This document shows positions 1 through 12,190 of a stretch of DNA of 64,000 nucleotides, piece by piece. Numbering within the stretch: position 1 is the first letter of the stretch; each line of letters begins with the position of its first letter. The position numbers and the translations under genes were made by a program. The notes under the pieces were generated by a model. The model saw only the letters and a list, made by a program, of their open reading frames with translations, was not told the origin of the DNA and searched no databases. This DNA is from Armigeres subalbatus (taxonomy: Eukaryota; Arthropoda; Insecta; Diptera; Culicidae): NCBI RefSeq assembly GCF_024139115.2, contig NC_085139.1:11193533-11257532 (forward strand), read 5' to 3'.

Positions 1-963
1 CTAATTTACGAAAACGGATTTCCGGATAAACTGACACGGTTGATCAAAGCGACGATGGATCGGGTGATGTGCGTAGTTCGAGTTTCAGGGACATTCTCGA
101 GTCCCTTCGAAACGCGCAGAGGGTTATGGCAAGGTGATGGTCTTCCGTATTTGCTATTCAACATCGCTTTGGAGGGAGTGCTACGAAGGGCAGGGATTAA
201 CACGAGTGGTACGATTTTCACGTAGTACGTCCAGTTATTTGGTTTCGCCGACGACATTGATATCATGGTACGTAAATTTGAGAGGATGGAGGAAGCCTAT
301 ATCAGACTGAAAAACGAAGCTAAACGGATTGGACTAGTCATAAACACGTCGAAGACGAAGTACATGATAGGAAGGGCTCACTGGTGACCGCCGATAACGA
401 TACCAGCAGAGAAATTCGGAGGCGCATAGTGGCTGGAAATCGTACGTACTTTGGACTCCGTAAGACGCTCCGATCGAATAGAGTTCACCGCCGTACCAAA
501 CTGACTATCTACAAAACGCTCATAAGACCGGTAGTTCTCTACGGACACGAGACCTGGACGATGCTCGTGGAGGACCAACGCGCACTGGGAGTTTTTGAAA
601 GGAAAGTGTTGCGTACCATCTATGGTGGGGTGCAGATGGCGGACGGTACGTGGAGGAGGCGAATGAACCACGAGTTGCATCAACTGTTGGGAGAACCATC
701 CATCGTTCACACCGCGAAAAGCGGAAGACTGCGGTGGGCCGGGCACGTAGCCAGAATGTCGGACAGTAATCCGGTGAAAATGGTTCTCGACAACGATCCG
801 ACGGGAACAAGAAGGCGAGGTGCACAGCGAGCAAGGTGGATCGATCAGGTGGAGGACGATTTGCGGACCCTCCGCAGACCACGTGGTTGGCGACGTGCAG
901 CCATGGACAGAAGCTGAATGGAGAAGACTTCTATGTGCAGCACAGGCCACTCCGGCCTTAGTC
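1..963 (+). mobile_element. RTE-like non-LTR retrotransposon, RT C-terminal half
   Basis: This is the 3' part of a LINE open reading frame, cut by the window edge. Frame 1 carries the reverse-transcriptase motif with WQGDGLPYLLFNIALEG, then FADDIDI (the palm-domain active-site motif) near base 243-263, and KTKYM near 352. One in-frame stop lies near base 223. The frame shifts near 378, and from 384 to 917 the C-terminal region continues with LTIYKTLIRPVVLYG, GRLRWAGHVARM and a basic RRRGAQRARW stretch. That order is typical of RTE-type insect elements annotated as endonuclease-reverse transcriptase. The frame stops at 915-917, and an A-rich stretch follows near 966-977. It would copy element RNA into DNA at a nicked target. 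The stop and frameshift make this copy inactive as read, although a consensus error could cause the shift. The clade is inferred from motif style only. Confidence 0.8.
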
Positions 964-1389
964 TGGTAATAAAAAATAGTTCCTGTCGATGTCTAGTACT
1001 GTACAAACAATCAAGCCATTTGGTTGGAACGCGGTCGAGTTAATAATGTTGTGGACGGGAGTAGGGGGTGCTGCCCAAATGTTCCCGCTCCCGACTGCTC
1101 CTCAACACACATGTTTTCGCTCGTACATCGTTTTCCACATCTAGTTTTAAAAATACACTGAATGGTATAAAACTAGGGAACTGGTACATGCTCACCAATT
1201 TCAAATCCATTTGTTGTATGATGGGTTCTCAAAATTTGGCAATCTTCTTCTTATCGCCACACCCTCACTAACAGTTGCCATCAGGATTCGAGTGTCTTGT
1301 TGTTCCGGAAAACTCCGCTGCTCAATTCGTTACGAATCACTCATAGTTATTGAAACATCCTCAGAGGTGAGCTTGAACAATGAAAATCG
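964..1389. other. No gene seen
   Basis: About 430 bases between the LINE 3' end and a TIR mini-element. Only short open frames are present (67 and 62 codons), with no recognised motif. Confidence 0.4.
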
Positions 1390-1592
1390 TCGGGGGTGAC
1401 AATTGGTCAAATGGGGGTGAGAATGGGTCACTGTTTCAACTACTTAGAACGCTTGTATAATAGATTGAATGTATCTGAGGGCAAGAAGACTATAATATAA
1501 GAGACCTTTTAGAACGATTTTTCTGTACGACCTCCAGACTGCCGGTGATAGCGATGACCTATTCTCACCCCCAGACCCATTGTCACCCCCGA
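1390..1592 (+). mobile_element. TIR mini-element (MITE-like), copy 1
   Basis: About 203 bp bounded by TCGGGGGTGACAA and its reverse complement TTGTCACCCCCGA. Inside each end is a second matching block, GGGGGTGAGAATGGGTCA on the left against its complement on the right, so the inverted repeat spans about 40 bp with small differences. There is no coding capacity. A second copy in the opposite orientation lies at 48703-48904 and shares the internal sequence (for example CCTCCAGACTGCCGGT), which shows this is a mobile or amplified unit. The superfamily is not clear because no clean target duplication is visible. Confidence 0.75.
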
Positions 1593-4500
1593 TGGCTTTC
1601 CTCTAAGATTTCTAGAAATCTTTGAACACGCATTAATAAAATTTCTCATGCCAACAGACCGAGAAGGAATCCTCAAAGAATGTAAAAAACGACTGTATCA
1701 CCATTTTCGATCAGAGGTCGTACAGACTGAGCACTAGGATGGCTCAAATTAGTATGGGAAAAACTTATTTAACTTTACCTAATAAACTTTAATCTTCTAG
1801 CGGTTTTCAGCATTATATTCTGTATTTAATTCTACAAGAACTGAATGAGTATGATAGTTCTTCATTGTAAATTGTACCATCAATATGCAAATCACTGTTT
1901 CTCGATGTTTCTGCATACATTATTCTATTTATCTAAACTTCCAATGAGTTTAACACCGAACAAACGTTGACCGATTTGGCTGAAATTTTGTCCAGAGCAT
2001 CAGGGCATCAAATAGAACCGAATGAGAGGGCGGTCCTTCAAAAAATGTAAAAAAATGTTTTTAAGCCATCTTACTAAACACTTCAACATATGTATCCTTG
2101 GACATAGAACAGGACATACATCCAACATCCAGTGGACCACTATGGAAGTTTTCTGGAGAATTACATAGCGGCTAAGAATTCTGAAATAAATTTCCACCCA
2201 AGGGATTTTTTTTATCTCTCTGCATGGAGGAAAGTGTCTAGAATGGACCAACTATTTTTCACGGCATGATTCAGCATATCTGCAAGCATTTTTAGGAATC
2301 AATTTCACTTGAGCGAACATTGAGAGAAGAGTAATTCCAATGAATCATGTAAAATAAGTCGAACCAATATCCACATGATTAACCATAAATTTTGAACGAA
2401 ATTGTAAAATGGTTGACAAGGGATCGTAGCGGACCATGCTCGCGACCGACCACAAATTACCGTTTTTCATTTTCTCCGCGTATTGGAGGAACAAAATTCG
2501 GTCGGCTTCACCCAAATACCTAAACACGATTTGTGTGTAATCCCGTGGATGATTCCGGCATGTCGCGAGTGACAATAAATTATTGAGCTTTGTGTCTGCG
2601 TATGAGCAATCGGGCGTCAGTGTCGTATTGTTTTGAATATTGAGAGAAGTGAAGCGTTTGGATTCAAGATCCCATTTACTTACTCGGTACCATTATCCTG
2701 AAAAGGATTGGTTTGGTGAGATTGTTTCAATATGTTTTATTTCGATTTTGTTTGTATGTTTGTGAAACCCTTATCCAATTGCTAAAGACATCGAAAGGTC
2801 ATGAAATTCCAGACCTTCTTGAATTAGCAAACACTACATCCCAAGCAGTTTTGTAAATGCTTTTCAAATTTAACCATTTAATAATCACTTGCTTCCCGGT
2901 GTTTAATTCCCGCTTTCAGTGTTTGAAATTCCAGACTGACTTTCTATCGCATAATCTTTCACGTATGGGACCGAAGCATTAAGCTATATCAAACAGGTTT
3001 CTAACAACATGAAGACTTTTATGTTAGCAAACGTGATGTATTTAATGGGCATTGAAACAACTTCAGATACCTGGCTCTTAAAACGCTTGTTATTTACTAA
3101 AGCCTCTTCTCTCAAAATTTAATGTATTATCGCTAGTAAATGTTTATGTGTCATCCATTTTTTACTTTCACATTTATTGGATGCTAAACCGCAAGCATAA
3201 GCTTTATTTGGTGGTTTAAATTTTATATTCTGCCCACAGAATGATCCACTGGGTTATAAACTTCCTTTTCAACATATCCAAAAGACTCATCCTTAAACCA
3301 CCCTTGTCTAAACGACAAAGAATTTCGAACGACAATTTTCGCTCTAAAACATTCTCCTCAGGCATCCGCATCATTCGAAGGACATTTTCCAAAGCTTTAT
3401 TGTGCTTCAGATCGATCCGTTCTCCCCGCGCAGCCCCCGGGAAAACCCCAATTTCAAAACAATAAACATAATTCAAAAGGAAACTCAAACTCACTAGACT
3501 ACGCTCCTGGTTCCGTTGCTGGGGTTCATAAATCATCCTGACTATTATTGTATAGGTCCCAACAGCCACGAAAAGCCACCGTCCGTCCGTGTTGCGGGAC
3601 TGTTGGTGGTGGCAATTACCGTCAACCTCGTACCCAACAGCACTGTACGTTGTTGGTCCGCTTGCACGTGCTTTTGCTCACGGTAATCAAGCGCGAGCGC
3701 CCGGCCCCAGAAACAATATCGCTTTCGACAACGATGACCGACGACCGTAGCGCAGAAAATTTCTCACCTGGACACCGGAAGCGGTCAGCCTCGCGGTCAC
3801 CGGAAACATCCTTTTCCCACCCGATTGTGGTGGGTGGGAGGTGCCGAATTTGGTGATGCGAATCGAATCCGATGCATTCGAATGGGCTCGTTTTTATCAT
3901 CGAATGGAATGAAAATAGCATCATCATCATCTTCATCATCCGGCGGACCCGTTCGTCATCCCGTGGTTCCTAAATGGGATTGTGCGTGTCGAAGCAATTG
4001 GTCCACTTGGATCATCCCGAATTGGCATAGGTTTGGGGAATCACGGTGTTTCCGTGAAAAATATATTATTGAAAAATAGAATCTCTGGAATTTTCATCCC
4101 CTATACGGAATTAAAGGGATGAACCTCTTTAACAAAATTGCACGGAAAAATTCCCAAATTTTTTTATTCATTTTGAAGTTCTCGGACCAAGGACACCGTG
4201 TAAAATATATAGAAAACATGAGCACAAACGGCGCTGATGCCACCCAACGACGACAGCGGCACAACTCTACGTGACGCTGTTTATCCGGGTCCACCACCTC
4301 GAAATCGTCACGTTTCGGTGCCGGCGAATGTATTCCAAAGTCGGTGGCAACCAACGGCGGCAGGCAACGAACGGGTTATGGCCGGCAGCAGCGGCAAAAT
4401 GCATAATTTATCGTTCCCTGTAGTGTAATACGATAATAATTAAATTTATCTGGATGTTCTTTTGATTGCGAAAATATGGTGTCAAAGGCGCAATCGGCGA

Positions 4501-5859
4501 AGGCCGGAGGGGCGAAACCGGCGAGTAAAAGCAATATGCCAGCGTTTACTTGGGCCCGGCCGATGGGCTGCCGATAACGATGCGATGTTCTGCGAATGCG
4601 AACAATGCAGAGCCGCTCTAACTCTTGATGTGAGCATTGGAATTATTTTGCAATTATTTGCAACATTGTAAACGACTTCGATTGGATGGTTGTTGTGCTT
4701 CGAAACATCTCTTTGAAGAAAAATCAATTTCACTTGTTAGCAGCGATGTAATTTTCCAAGATTTATTATGCAACATTTGTTTGTTGTTGCCAATTTATTA
4801 GACTGTGACGGAATCTCAAACTTATCAGAAATACTTGTCATCGCCCTAAACTAGCAATATATGTAATGTGACAGTTTTATCATGCGGAAAGAATAACGTA
4901 CAATACTTTATGTAATGCACGGATTGACGTTGATAGTTCAATAGTTTATTAGTTAGTCCATGTTGTCACCCGCGTGCCCCAGAGCAGTCCGTACATTTGT
5001 GATACCGTGTCCTTGTCATTGCTTGTCATAGCCAGAGATGCCGCCAAATATACAAACGCATGATTCCATTTCTACACACATTCAGTCATCCATGTCTAAC
5101 ACGTGCGCATAGCAGGCATTGTATTGGATATCTTCAAAGAAAAGTTTGTTCCGAAATTCCCGGAAACTTCACTTAAATGCTGGAATGGTTTGTGGAAATA
5201 CCGGTGGAATGTATGTATACGCATTATTGAAGATATGTCTTTATTAATTCCTATCGATGTTGCACATCAAGTGTTAATTTTTCAGTTCATCAAACTGAAG
5301 CTTACTAACTTACGAATAAGATTTTAAGCTGATTTTCGACAATGTTTTACCAATTGGATTCATGTTGTGAATAGATATCCAATTTTATTGCTTCAATTGT
5401 TTTTGAAGCACAGAAAGAGGGAGATACCTAAAGCTAAATTAGATCTATTCATTAGCAACAATTTTGAGTTTCCACCGTTTGAATAAGTGTCTACAAACCA
5501 TTCATTTTTTTGTTACTTCAAACTTAACCGTAGGTTCTCCGGATTGTGGTCAATATGGCCGGGTTGATCCTGTTGGGTCAATTACGCGATTCGGATCCAC
5601 CCCAGGAAAAGACTTTTTTGCCTTTTTCATGCCATGAAAGTAATTCACTTTCTTATTATAGTTGTTCCATTTTCAATTATTTCTTTTAACTTACGTTTAT
5701 GTAACCAAATTGAATTTATCCAAACAATATAATCAAAATTTATCATTTTTGTCTGTGTCTTTTTTTGGAACTATAGATTGATGGATATTCACAGGAATAT
5801 TCAGTGACAGCCGCTGTCTTCCCACAACAATTTAGCTGGTATCCGCGGTAGTCAAACCC
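1593..5859. other. AT-rich spacer with a GC-richer island, no confident gene
   Basis: No recognisable protein was found. Three things deserve a note. A 117-codon minus-strand frame lies at 3216-3569. A 76-codon minus-strand frame lies at 2345-2575. A GC-richer island at about 3590-4430 contains short ATC-rich and G-rich runs and could be regulatory or untranslated sequence. A short frame from ATG at 4475 has GC-ending codons for 33 residues before a stop. None has a splice site set or a motif good enough to call a gene. Confidence 0.4.
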
Positions 5860-6385
5860 CGTGCGGAATTAGTGGCAGTGCTAGTCAGTGTCCATAACAC
5901 ACCTCAACTCGTAACGCTGGCCAATGATGTTGTTTTGAACATGGTTTACTTCTTCTTGGTTGCATATCCAGCACTGCAATCTTGTTCATATGGCGGCGAC
6001 GAATACCGTTGGTCGTCTGCACGATGGCTTGTCGCACACGACCATCACGTCCTTTTATTACAGAGAAAATGCGTCCTCTAGTTCACCCATTGCCATCTTT
6101 TTCCTCCAAGACCACCAAATCTCCAACTTGAGGCTTCTCCGCCGGGGAATGGTCGTCAACACTGTTCCAAACGTGCCTCCGGCAATTGAACTATTTAAGG
6201 AGTTCCTGGAGAATATTTACGAATCGTACATCCCTGGCAGTTCCTGGAAACCTGGCGTACTACCGTGCGAAATTTCGATATGTGGAAGCACAGCCGAATT
6301 TCGTTGACGACTGTTTTGTTATTCCCGTGTAGAAAACAGTGCATGGAGGAAATTTGTAGAATATGCTTGATTTGTCGACCTTTCA
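5860..6385 (-). pseudogene. BEL/Pao retrotransposon integrase remnant
   Basis: Read on the minus strand, the right part (about 6370-6240) encodes HGNNKTVVNEIR, then FHISKFRTVVRQV and CQGC. This matches the zinc-binding H-H-C-C head of BEL/Pao integrases. The left part (about 6150-5950) encodes KPQVGDLVVLEE, RGRIFSV and GRDGRVRQAIVQT, which matches the usual BEL/Pao C-terminal tail. The catalytic core between them is missing, and stops interrupt both parts, so this is a deleted, inactive copy. The 23-bp minisatellite begins exactly upstream on the minus strand, and an open frame there runs from the array into the integrase. That fusion is a frame accident. Confidence 0.7.
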
Positions 6386-9300
6386 GGCCTTCCTTTCGGG
6401 CTTCCGGGCTTCTTGAAAGGAGGCTTCCGGGCCTCTTGAGAGGAAGCTTCCGGGCCTCTTGAAAAGAAGCTTCCGGGCCTCTTGGAAAAAGGCTTCCGGG
6501 CTTCTTGAAAGGAGGCTTTCGAGCCTCTTGAAAGGAGGCTTCCGGGCCTCTTGAAAGGAGGCTTCCGGGCCTCTTGAAAGGAGGCTTCCGGGCCTCTTGA
6601 AAGGAGGCTTCAGGCCTCTTGAAAGGAGGCTTCGGGCCTCTTGAAAGGAGGCTTCCGGGCCTCTTGAAAGGAGGCTTCAGGCCTCTTGAAAGGAGGCTTC
6701 CGGGCCTCTTGAAAGGAGGCTTCCGGGCCTCTTGAAAGGAGGCTTCCTGGCCTCTTGAAAGGAGGCTTCCGGGCCTCTTGAAAGGAGGCATCCGGGCCTC
6801 TTGAAAGGGGGCTTCGGGCCTCATGAAAGGAGGCTTCCGAGCCTCTTGAAAGGAGGAGGCCTTTTTGCCTCTTGAAAGGAGGCTTCCTGCCCTCTTGAAA
6901 GGAGGCTTCCGGGCCTCTTGAAAGGAGGCTTCCGGGCCTCTTGAAAGGAGGCTTCCGGGCCTCTTGAAAGGAGGCTTCCGGGCCTCTTGAAAGGAGGCTT
7001 CCGGGCCTCTTGAAAGGAGGCTTCCGGGCCTCTTGAAAGGAGGCTTCCGGGCCTCTTGAAAGGAGGCTTCCAGGCCTCTTGAAAGGAGGCTTCCAGGGCC
7101 TCTTGAAAGGAGGCTTCCGGGCCTCTTGAAAGGAGGCTTCCGGGCCTCTTGAAAGGAGGCTTCCGGGCCTCTTGAAAGGAGGCTTCCGGGCCTCTTGAAA
7201 GGAGGCTTCCGGGCCTCTTGAAAGGAGGCTTCCGGGCCTCTTGAAAGGAGGCTTCCGGGCCTCTTGAAAGGAGGCTTCCGGGCCTCTTGAAAGGAGGCTT
7301 CTGGGCCTCTTGAAAGGAGGCTTACGGGCCTCTTGAAAGGAGGCTTACGGGCCTCTTGAAAGGAGGCTTACGGGCCTCTTGAAAGGAGGCTTCCGGGCCT
7401 CTTGAAAGGAGGCTTCCGGGCCTCTTGAAAGGAGGCTTCCGGGCCTCTTGAAAGGAGGCTTCGGGCCTCTTGAAAGGAGGCTTCGGGCCTCTTGAAAGGA
7501 GGCTTCCGGGCCTCTTGAAAGGAGGCTTCCGGGCCTCTTGAAAGGAGGCTTCTCGGCCTCTTGAAAGGAGGCTTCCGGGCCTCTTGAAAGGAGGCTTCCG
7601 GGCCTCTTGAAAGGAGGCTTCCGGGCCTCTTGAAAGGAGGCTTCCGGGCCTCTTGAAAGGAGGCTTCGGGGCCTCTTGAAAGGAGGCTTCCGGGCCTCTT
7701 GAAAGGAGGCTTCCGGGCCTCTTGAAAGGAGGCTTCCGGGCCTCTTGAAAGGAGGCTTCCGGGCCTCTTGAAAGGAGGCTTCCAGGCCTCTTGAAAGGAG
7801 GCTTCCGGGCCTCTTGAAAGGAGGCTTCCGGGCCTCTTGAAAGGAGGCTTCCTGGCCTCTTGAAAGGAGGCTTCCTGGCCTCTTGAAAGGAGGCTTCAGG
7901 CCTCTTGAAAGGAGGCTTCCAGGGCCTCTTGAAAGGAGGCTTCCGGGCCTCTTGAAAGGAGGCTTCTGGCCTCTTGAAAGGAGGCTTCCGGGCCTCTTGA
8001 AAGGAGGCCTGGGCCTCTTGAAAGGAGGCTTCGGGCCTCTTGAAAGGAGGCTTCGGGCCTCTTGAAAGGAGGCTTCCGGGCCTCTTGAAAGGAGGCTTCC
8101 GGGCCTCTTGAAAGGAGGCTTCGGGCCTCTTGAAAGGAGGCTTCCTGGCCTCTTGAAAGGAGGCTTCCGGGCCTCTTGAAAGGAGGCTTCGGGCCTCTTG
8201 AAAGGAGGCTTCCGGGCCTCTTGAAAGGAGGCTTCCGGGCCTCTTGAAAGGAGGCTTCCTGGCCTCTTGAAAGGAGGCTTCAGGCCTCTTGAAAGGAGGC
8301 TTCCGGGCCTCTTGAAAGGAGGCTTCTGGCCTCTTGAAAGGAGGCTTCCGGGCCTCTTGAAAGGAGGCTTCTGGCCTCTTGAAGGAGGCTTCCGGGCCTC
8401 TTGAAGGAGGCTTCCGGGCCTCTTGAAAGGAGGCTTCCGGGCCTCTTGAAAGGAGGCTTCCTGGCCTCTTGAAAGGAGGCTTCCGGGCCTCTTGAAGCTG
8501 GGCCTCTTGAAAGGAGGCTTCCTGGCCTCTTGAAAGGAGGCTTCGGGCCTCTTGAAAGGAGGCTTCCGGGCCTCTTGAAAGGAGGCTTCTGGCCTCTTGA
8601 AAGGAGGCTTCAGGGCCTCTTGAAAGGAGGCTTCCGGGCCTCTTGAAAGGAGGCTTCTGGCCTCTTGAAAGGAGGCTTCCTGGCCTCTTGAAAGGAGGCT
8701 TCCGGGCCTCTTGAAAGGAGGCTTCAGGCCTCTTGAAAGGAGGCTTCCTGGGCCTCTTGAAAGGAGGCTTCGGGCCTCTTGAAAGGAGGCTTCCGGGCCT
8801 CTTGAAAGGAGGCTTCAGGCCTCTTGAAAGGAGGCTTCCGGGCCTCTTGAAAGGAGGCTTCCGGGCCTCTTGAAAGGAGGCTTCAGGGCCTCTTGAAAGG
8901 AGGCTTCCTGGCCTCTTGAAAGGAGGCTTCCGGGCCTCTTGAAAGGAGGCTTCCGGGCCTCTTGAAAGGAGGCTTCGGGCCTCTTGAAAGGAGGCTTCCT
9001 GGCCTCTTGAAAGGAGGCTTCCGGGCCTCTTGAAAGGAGGCTTCTGGCCTCTTGAAAGGAGGGCTTCCAGGCCTCTTGAAAGGAGGCTTCGGGCCTCTTG
9101 AAAGGAGGCTTCCGGGCCTCTTGAAAGGAGGCTTCAGGCCTCTTGAAAGGAGGCTTCCAGGCCTCTTGAAAGGAGGCTTCCAGGCCTCTTGAAAGGAGGC
9201 TTCGGGCCTCTTGAAAGGAGGCTTCCGGGCCTCTTGAAGGGCGGCTTCCCGCCCTCTTGAACGGCGGCTTCCGGGCCTCTTGAAGTATGCCGTCCTGGCC

Positions 9301-10910
9301 TCTTGAAAGGAGGCTTCCGGGCCTCTTGAAAGGCGGCTTCCGGGCCTCTTGAAAGGAGGCTTCCGGGCCTCTTGAAAGGAGGCTTCCAGGCCTCTTGAAA
9401 GGAGGCTTCCTGGCCTCTTGAAAGGAGGCTTCCTGGGCCTCTTGAAAGGAGGCTTCCGGGCCTCTTGAAAGGAGGCTTCAGGCCTCTTGAAAGGAGGCTT
9501 CCGGGCCTCTTGAAAGGAGGCTTCCAGGCCTCTTGAAAGGAGGCTTCCGGGCCTCTTGAAAGGAGGCTTCGGGCCTCTTGAAAGGAGGCTTCTGGCCTCT
9601 TGAAAAGAGGCTTCTGGCCTCTTGAAAGGAGGCTTCTGGCCTCTTGAAAAGAGGCTTCCGGGCCTCTTGAAAGGAGGCTTCGGGCCTCTTGAAAGGAGGC
9701 TTCCTGGCCTCTTGAAAGGAGGCTTCGGGCCTCTTGAAAGGAGGCTTCCTGGCCTCTTGAAAGGAGGCTTCAGGCCTCTTGAAAGGAGGCTTCCAGGCCT
9801 CTTGAAAGGAGGCTTCCGGGCCTCTTGAAAGGAGGCTTCAGGCCTCTTGAAAGGAGGCTTCCGGGCCTCTTGAAAGGAGGCTTCCTGGCCTCTTGAAAGG
9901 AGGCTCTCGGGCCTCTTGAAAGGAGGCTTCGGGCCTCTTGAAAGGAGGCTCTCGGGCCTCTTGAAAGGAGGCTTCCGGGCCTCTTGAAAGGAGGCTTCCG
10001 GGCCTCTTGAAAGGAGGCTTCCGGGCCTCTTGAAAGGAGGCCTCCGGGCCTCGTGAAAGGAGGCGTCCGGGCCTCTTGAAAGGAGGCCTGGGCCTCTTGA
10101 AAGGAGGGCTTCGGGCCTCTTGAAAGGAGGCTTCCAGGGGCTCTTGAAAGGAGGCTTCAGGCCTCTTAAAATTAGGCTTCCAGGCCTCTTGAAAGGAGGC
10201 TTCCGGGCCTCTTAAATGAGGCTTTCGGACCTCTTGAAACAAGGCTGCTGGGCTTCTTGAAAGGAGGCTTCCGGGCCTCTTGAAAGGAGGCTTCCGGGCC
10301 GCCTGAAAGAAGGCTTCCGGGTCTCTTGAAAGTTGGCTTCTGGGCCACTTGAAAGTTGGCTTCTGGGCCACTTGAAAGGAGGCTTCCGGGCCACTTGGAA
10401 GGAGGCTTCCGGGCCTCTTGAAAGGAGGCTTCCGGGCCTCTTGAAAGGAGGCTTCCGGGCCTCTTGAAAGGAGGCTTCCGGGCCTCTTGAAAGGAGGCTT
10501 CCGGGCCTCTTGAAAGGAGGCTTCCGGGCCTCTTGAAAGGAGGCTTCCGGGCCTCTTAAAATGAGGCTTCCGGGCCTTTTGAAAGAAGGCTTCTGGGCCA
10601 CTTGAAAGGAGGCTTCCGGGCCTCTTGAAAGGTGGCTTCCGGGCCACTTGAAAGGAGGCTTCCGGGCCACTTGAAAGGAGGCTTCCGGGTCTCTTGAAAG
10701 GTGGCTTCTGGGCCACTTGAAAGGAGGCTTCCGGGCCTCTTGAAAACAGGCTTCCGGGCCTCTTGAAAGGAGGATTCCGGGCCTACTGAAAGGAGGCTTC
10801 CGGGTCTCTTGAAAGGTGGCTTCTGGGCCTCTTGAAAGAAGAATTTCCTTGTAAGCCTTTTGAAAGGAGACTTCCAAGCCTCTTAAAAGTAAGCTTCCGA
10901 GCCTTTTAAA
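6386..10910 (+). repeat. 23-bp hairpin minisatellite, about 200 copies
   Basis: The dominant spacing is exactly 23 bp (for example GGGCCTC at 6911 and 6934), with 20-22-bp variants that lose bases in the GCTTCCGG part. Each unit contains GCCTC-TTGAAAG-GAGGC, a 5-bp stem with a 7-base loop, so the array is a chain of small inverted repeats. Short variant blocks recur, such as TTACGGG three times at 7321-7375, which indicates local unequal exchange. After about 10200 many units carry the variant CCACTTGAAAG. Open frames of up to 292 codons appear on both strands (9838-10716 is the longest) because the unit lacks stops. They are not gene candidates. Confidence 0.95.
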
Positions 10911-11340
10911 GAGAGGCTCCCGAGCCTGGGCTTCTTGAAGGGTGATGTCCGAGGGTCTTTAATCGAGGTTTCCAGGCCTCTTGAAAGACGTTGAGACATT
11001 AAAAAAAGACTTCTGAGCATCTTGAAAAGACGTATTTGAGCCTTTTATAAAAGAATTCCGAGACTTTTGAATGAAAGCTTACGAACCTCTTATAAAAGGC
11101 CTTCCGAGCCTTTTAAAAAGGAGCTTTCCGAGTTTTGTTTTAAGGTGCCATCCGAGCCTCTTGAAAGGTAGTTTCCGAACCTCTTGAAAGGAGTCTTCCA
11201 ACGAAAGAGGCCTCCGGTTCTCTTGAAAGGAATCCTCCTTAAAAGAAGGGTTCCGAGCCTCTTGAAAGAAGGTTTCTGAGCTGCTTGGTTGGCTTCCTAG
11301 AAACGTGGGATGCTTCTTATTTTTTTGCAACGAATAAATT
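10911..11340 (+). repeat. Degenerate edge of the 23-bp minisatellite
   Basis: Units are still traceable by CTTGAAAG and GGCTTCC-like words but have drifted strongly, and spacing becomes irregular until about 11290. This is the expected ageing gradient at an array edge. The left edge at 6386 is much sharper. Confidence 0.75.
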
Positions 11341-11689
11341 TTCAATTAAAAAAAATTGTATACCTCTCAAATTCTCCCGGCTTCCTTACCTTCAGACTCA
11401 AGATTATATTTACAAAGCATAGTATTCTTGACTAATTATTCATCATTTTGTTTCGAATAAGTTGATTGCACTGAATATTGTCAAAAATTGTGCATAAAAC
11501 GTTTGTCCTTTTGAGTTTTTGCCACACTGTGCTGGTTGTGGAGGACACGATGCAATAGGCTTTGATTTACTGATCGCTATAATAAAGTTACACGATTATC
11601 AAAACTTTATCAGTAAGTTTTGATTGGAATTGCAATTTATCCGCCATTACGCATAGTAGTTCGAGTACCCCTTAGGAGTAATAAGCATT
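11341..11689. other. AT-rich spacer, nothing seen
   Basis: Unique-looking AT-rich sequence between two tandem arrays, with no open frame of note. Confidence 0.4.
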
Positions 11690-12190
11690 TGCAATAATAA
11701 GAATAAGGAATAAGGCAATGGTGGATGTGATATTTTCTTTGAAAGTAGGCACTCGCCCAGATAAACGCAGATACTTTCGCAGATTTCTTCTTTAAGAACA
11801 GGCACTTGCCCGGATCAAGGCAATGGTAAATGTGCTTCCTTTTTGAAAACTAATCGTTTGTCCGGATCAAGGAAATGGCTGATGTGATCACTCGTGTGGA
11901 TTAAGTCTCTCGTCTGGATTAAGGCAATGGTGGATGTGATCCCTTCTTTAAAAGAAGGCGCTTGCCTGGATTAAGGTAATGGCAATTAAGGCAATGGTGA
12001 TGTGCCTTCTTTAAAAGTAACAGCTTGCCCAGAATAAGGCAAACGTTTCATGTAAATCGTCCTTTGGACGTCGGCGCGGCGTTTGCCCAGATTGAGCTAT
12101 TGGTGGATTTGATCCCTTCTTCAAAACAAGGTGTTTGTCCGATATCAAGCAACGGGAATTGAGATTCCTTTTATGGATGTTGCCGTTTTT
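11690..12190 (+). repeat. About 50-bp minisatellite, locus 1
   Basis: Roughly nine diverged units with the core ATTAAGGCAATGGTGGATGT, followed by GATCCCTTCTTTAAAAG and GGCGCTTGCCCGG. Some units are shortened. The same unit recurs at 53510-53712 and 55945-56345. Confidence 0.85.

Noticed and set aside
3216..3569. 117-codon minus-strand frame as a gene
   Set aside because: No motif, AT-ending codons and no flanking signals; kept only as a note because its length is somewhat above chance.
9838..10877. Overlapping open frames of 221 and 292 codons on the minus strand
   Set aside because: They are made entirely of the 23-bp repeat, appear in several frames, and their periodic product follows from the stop-free unit.
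6386..11340. CRISPR-like regular repeats
   Set aside because: There are no unique spacers, the unit is continuous, and the setting is an animal genome.
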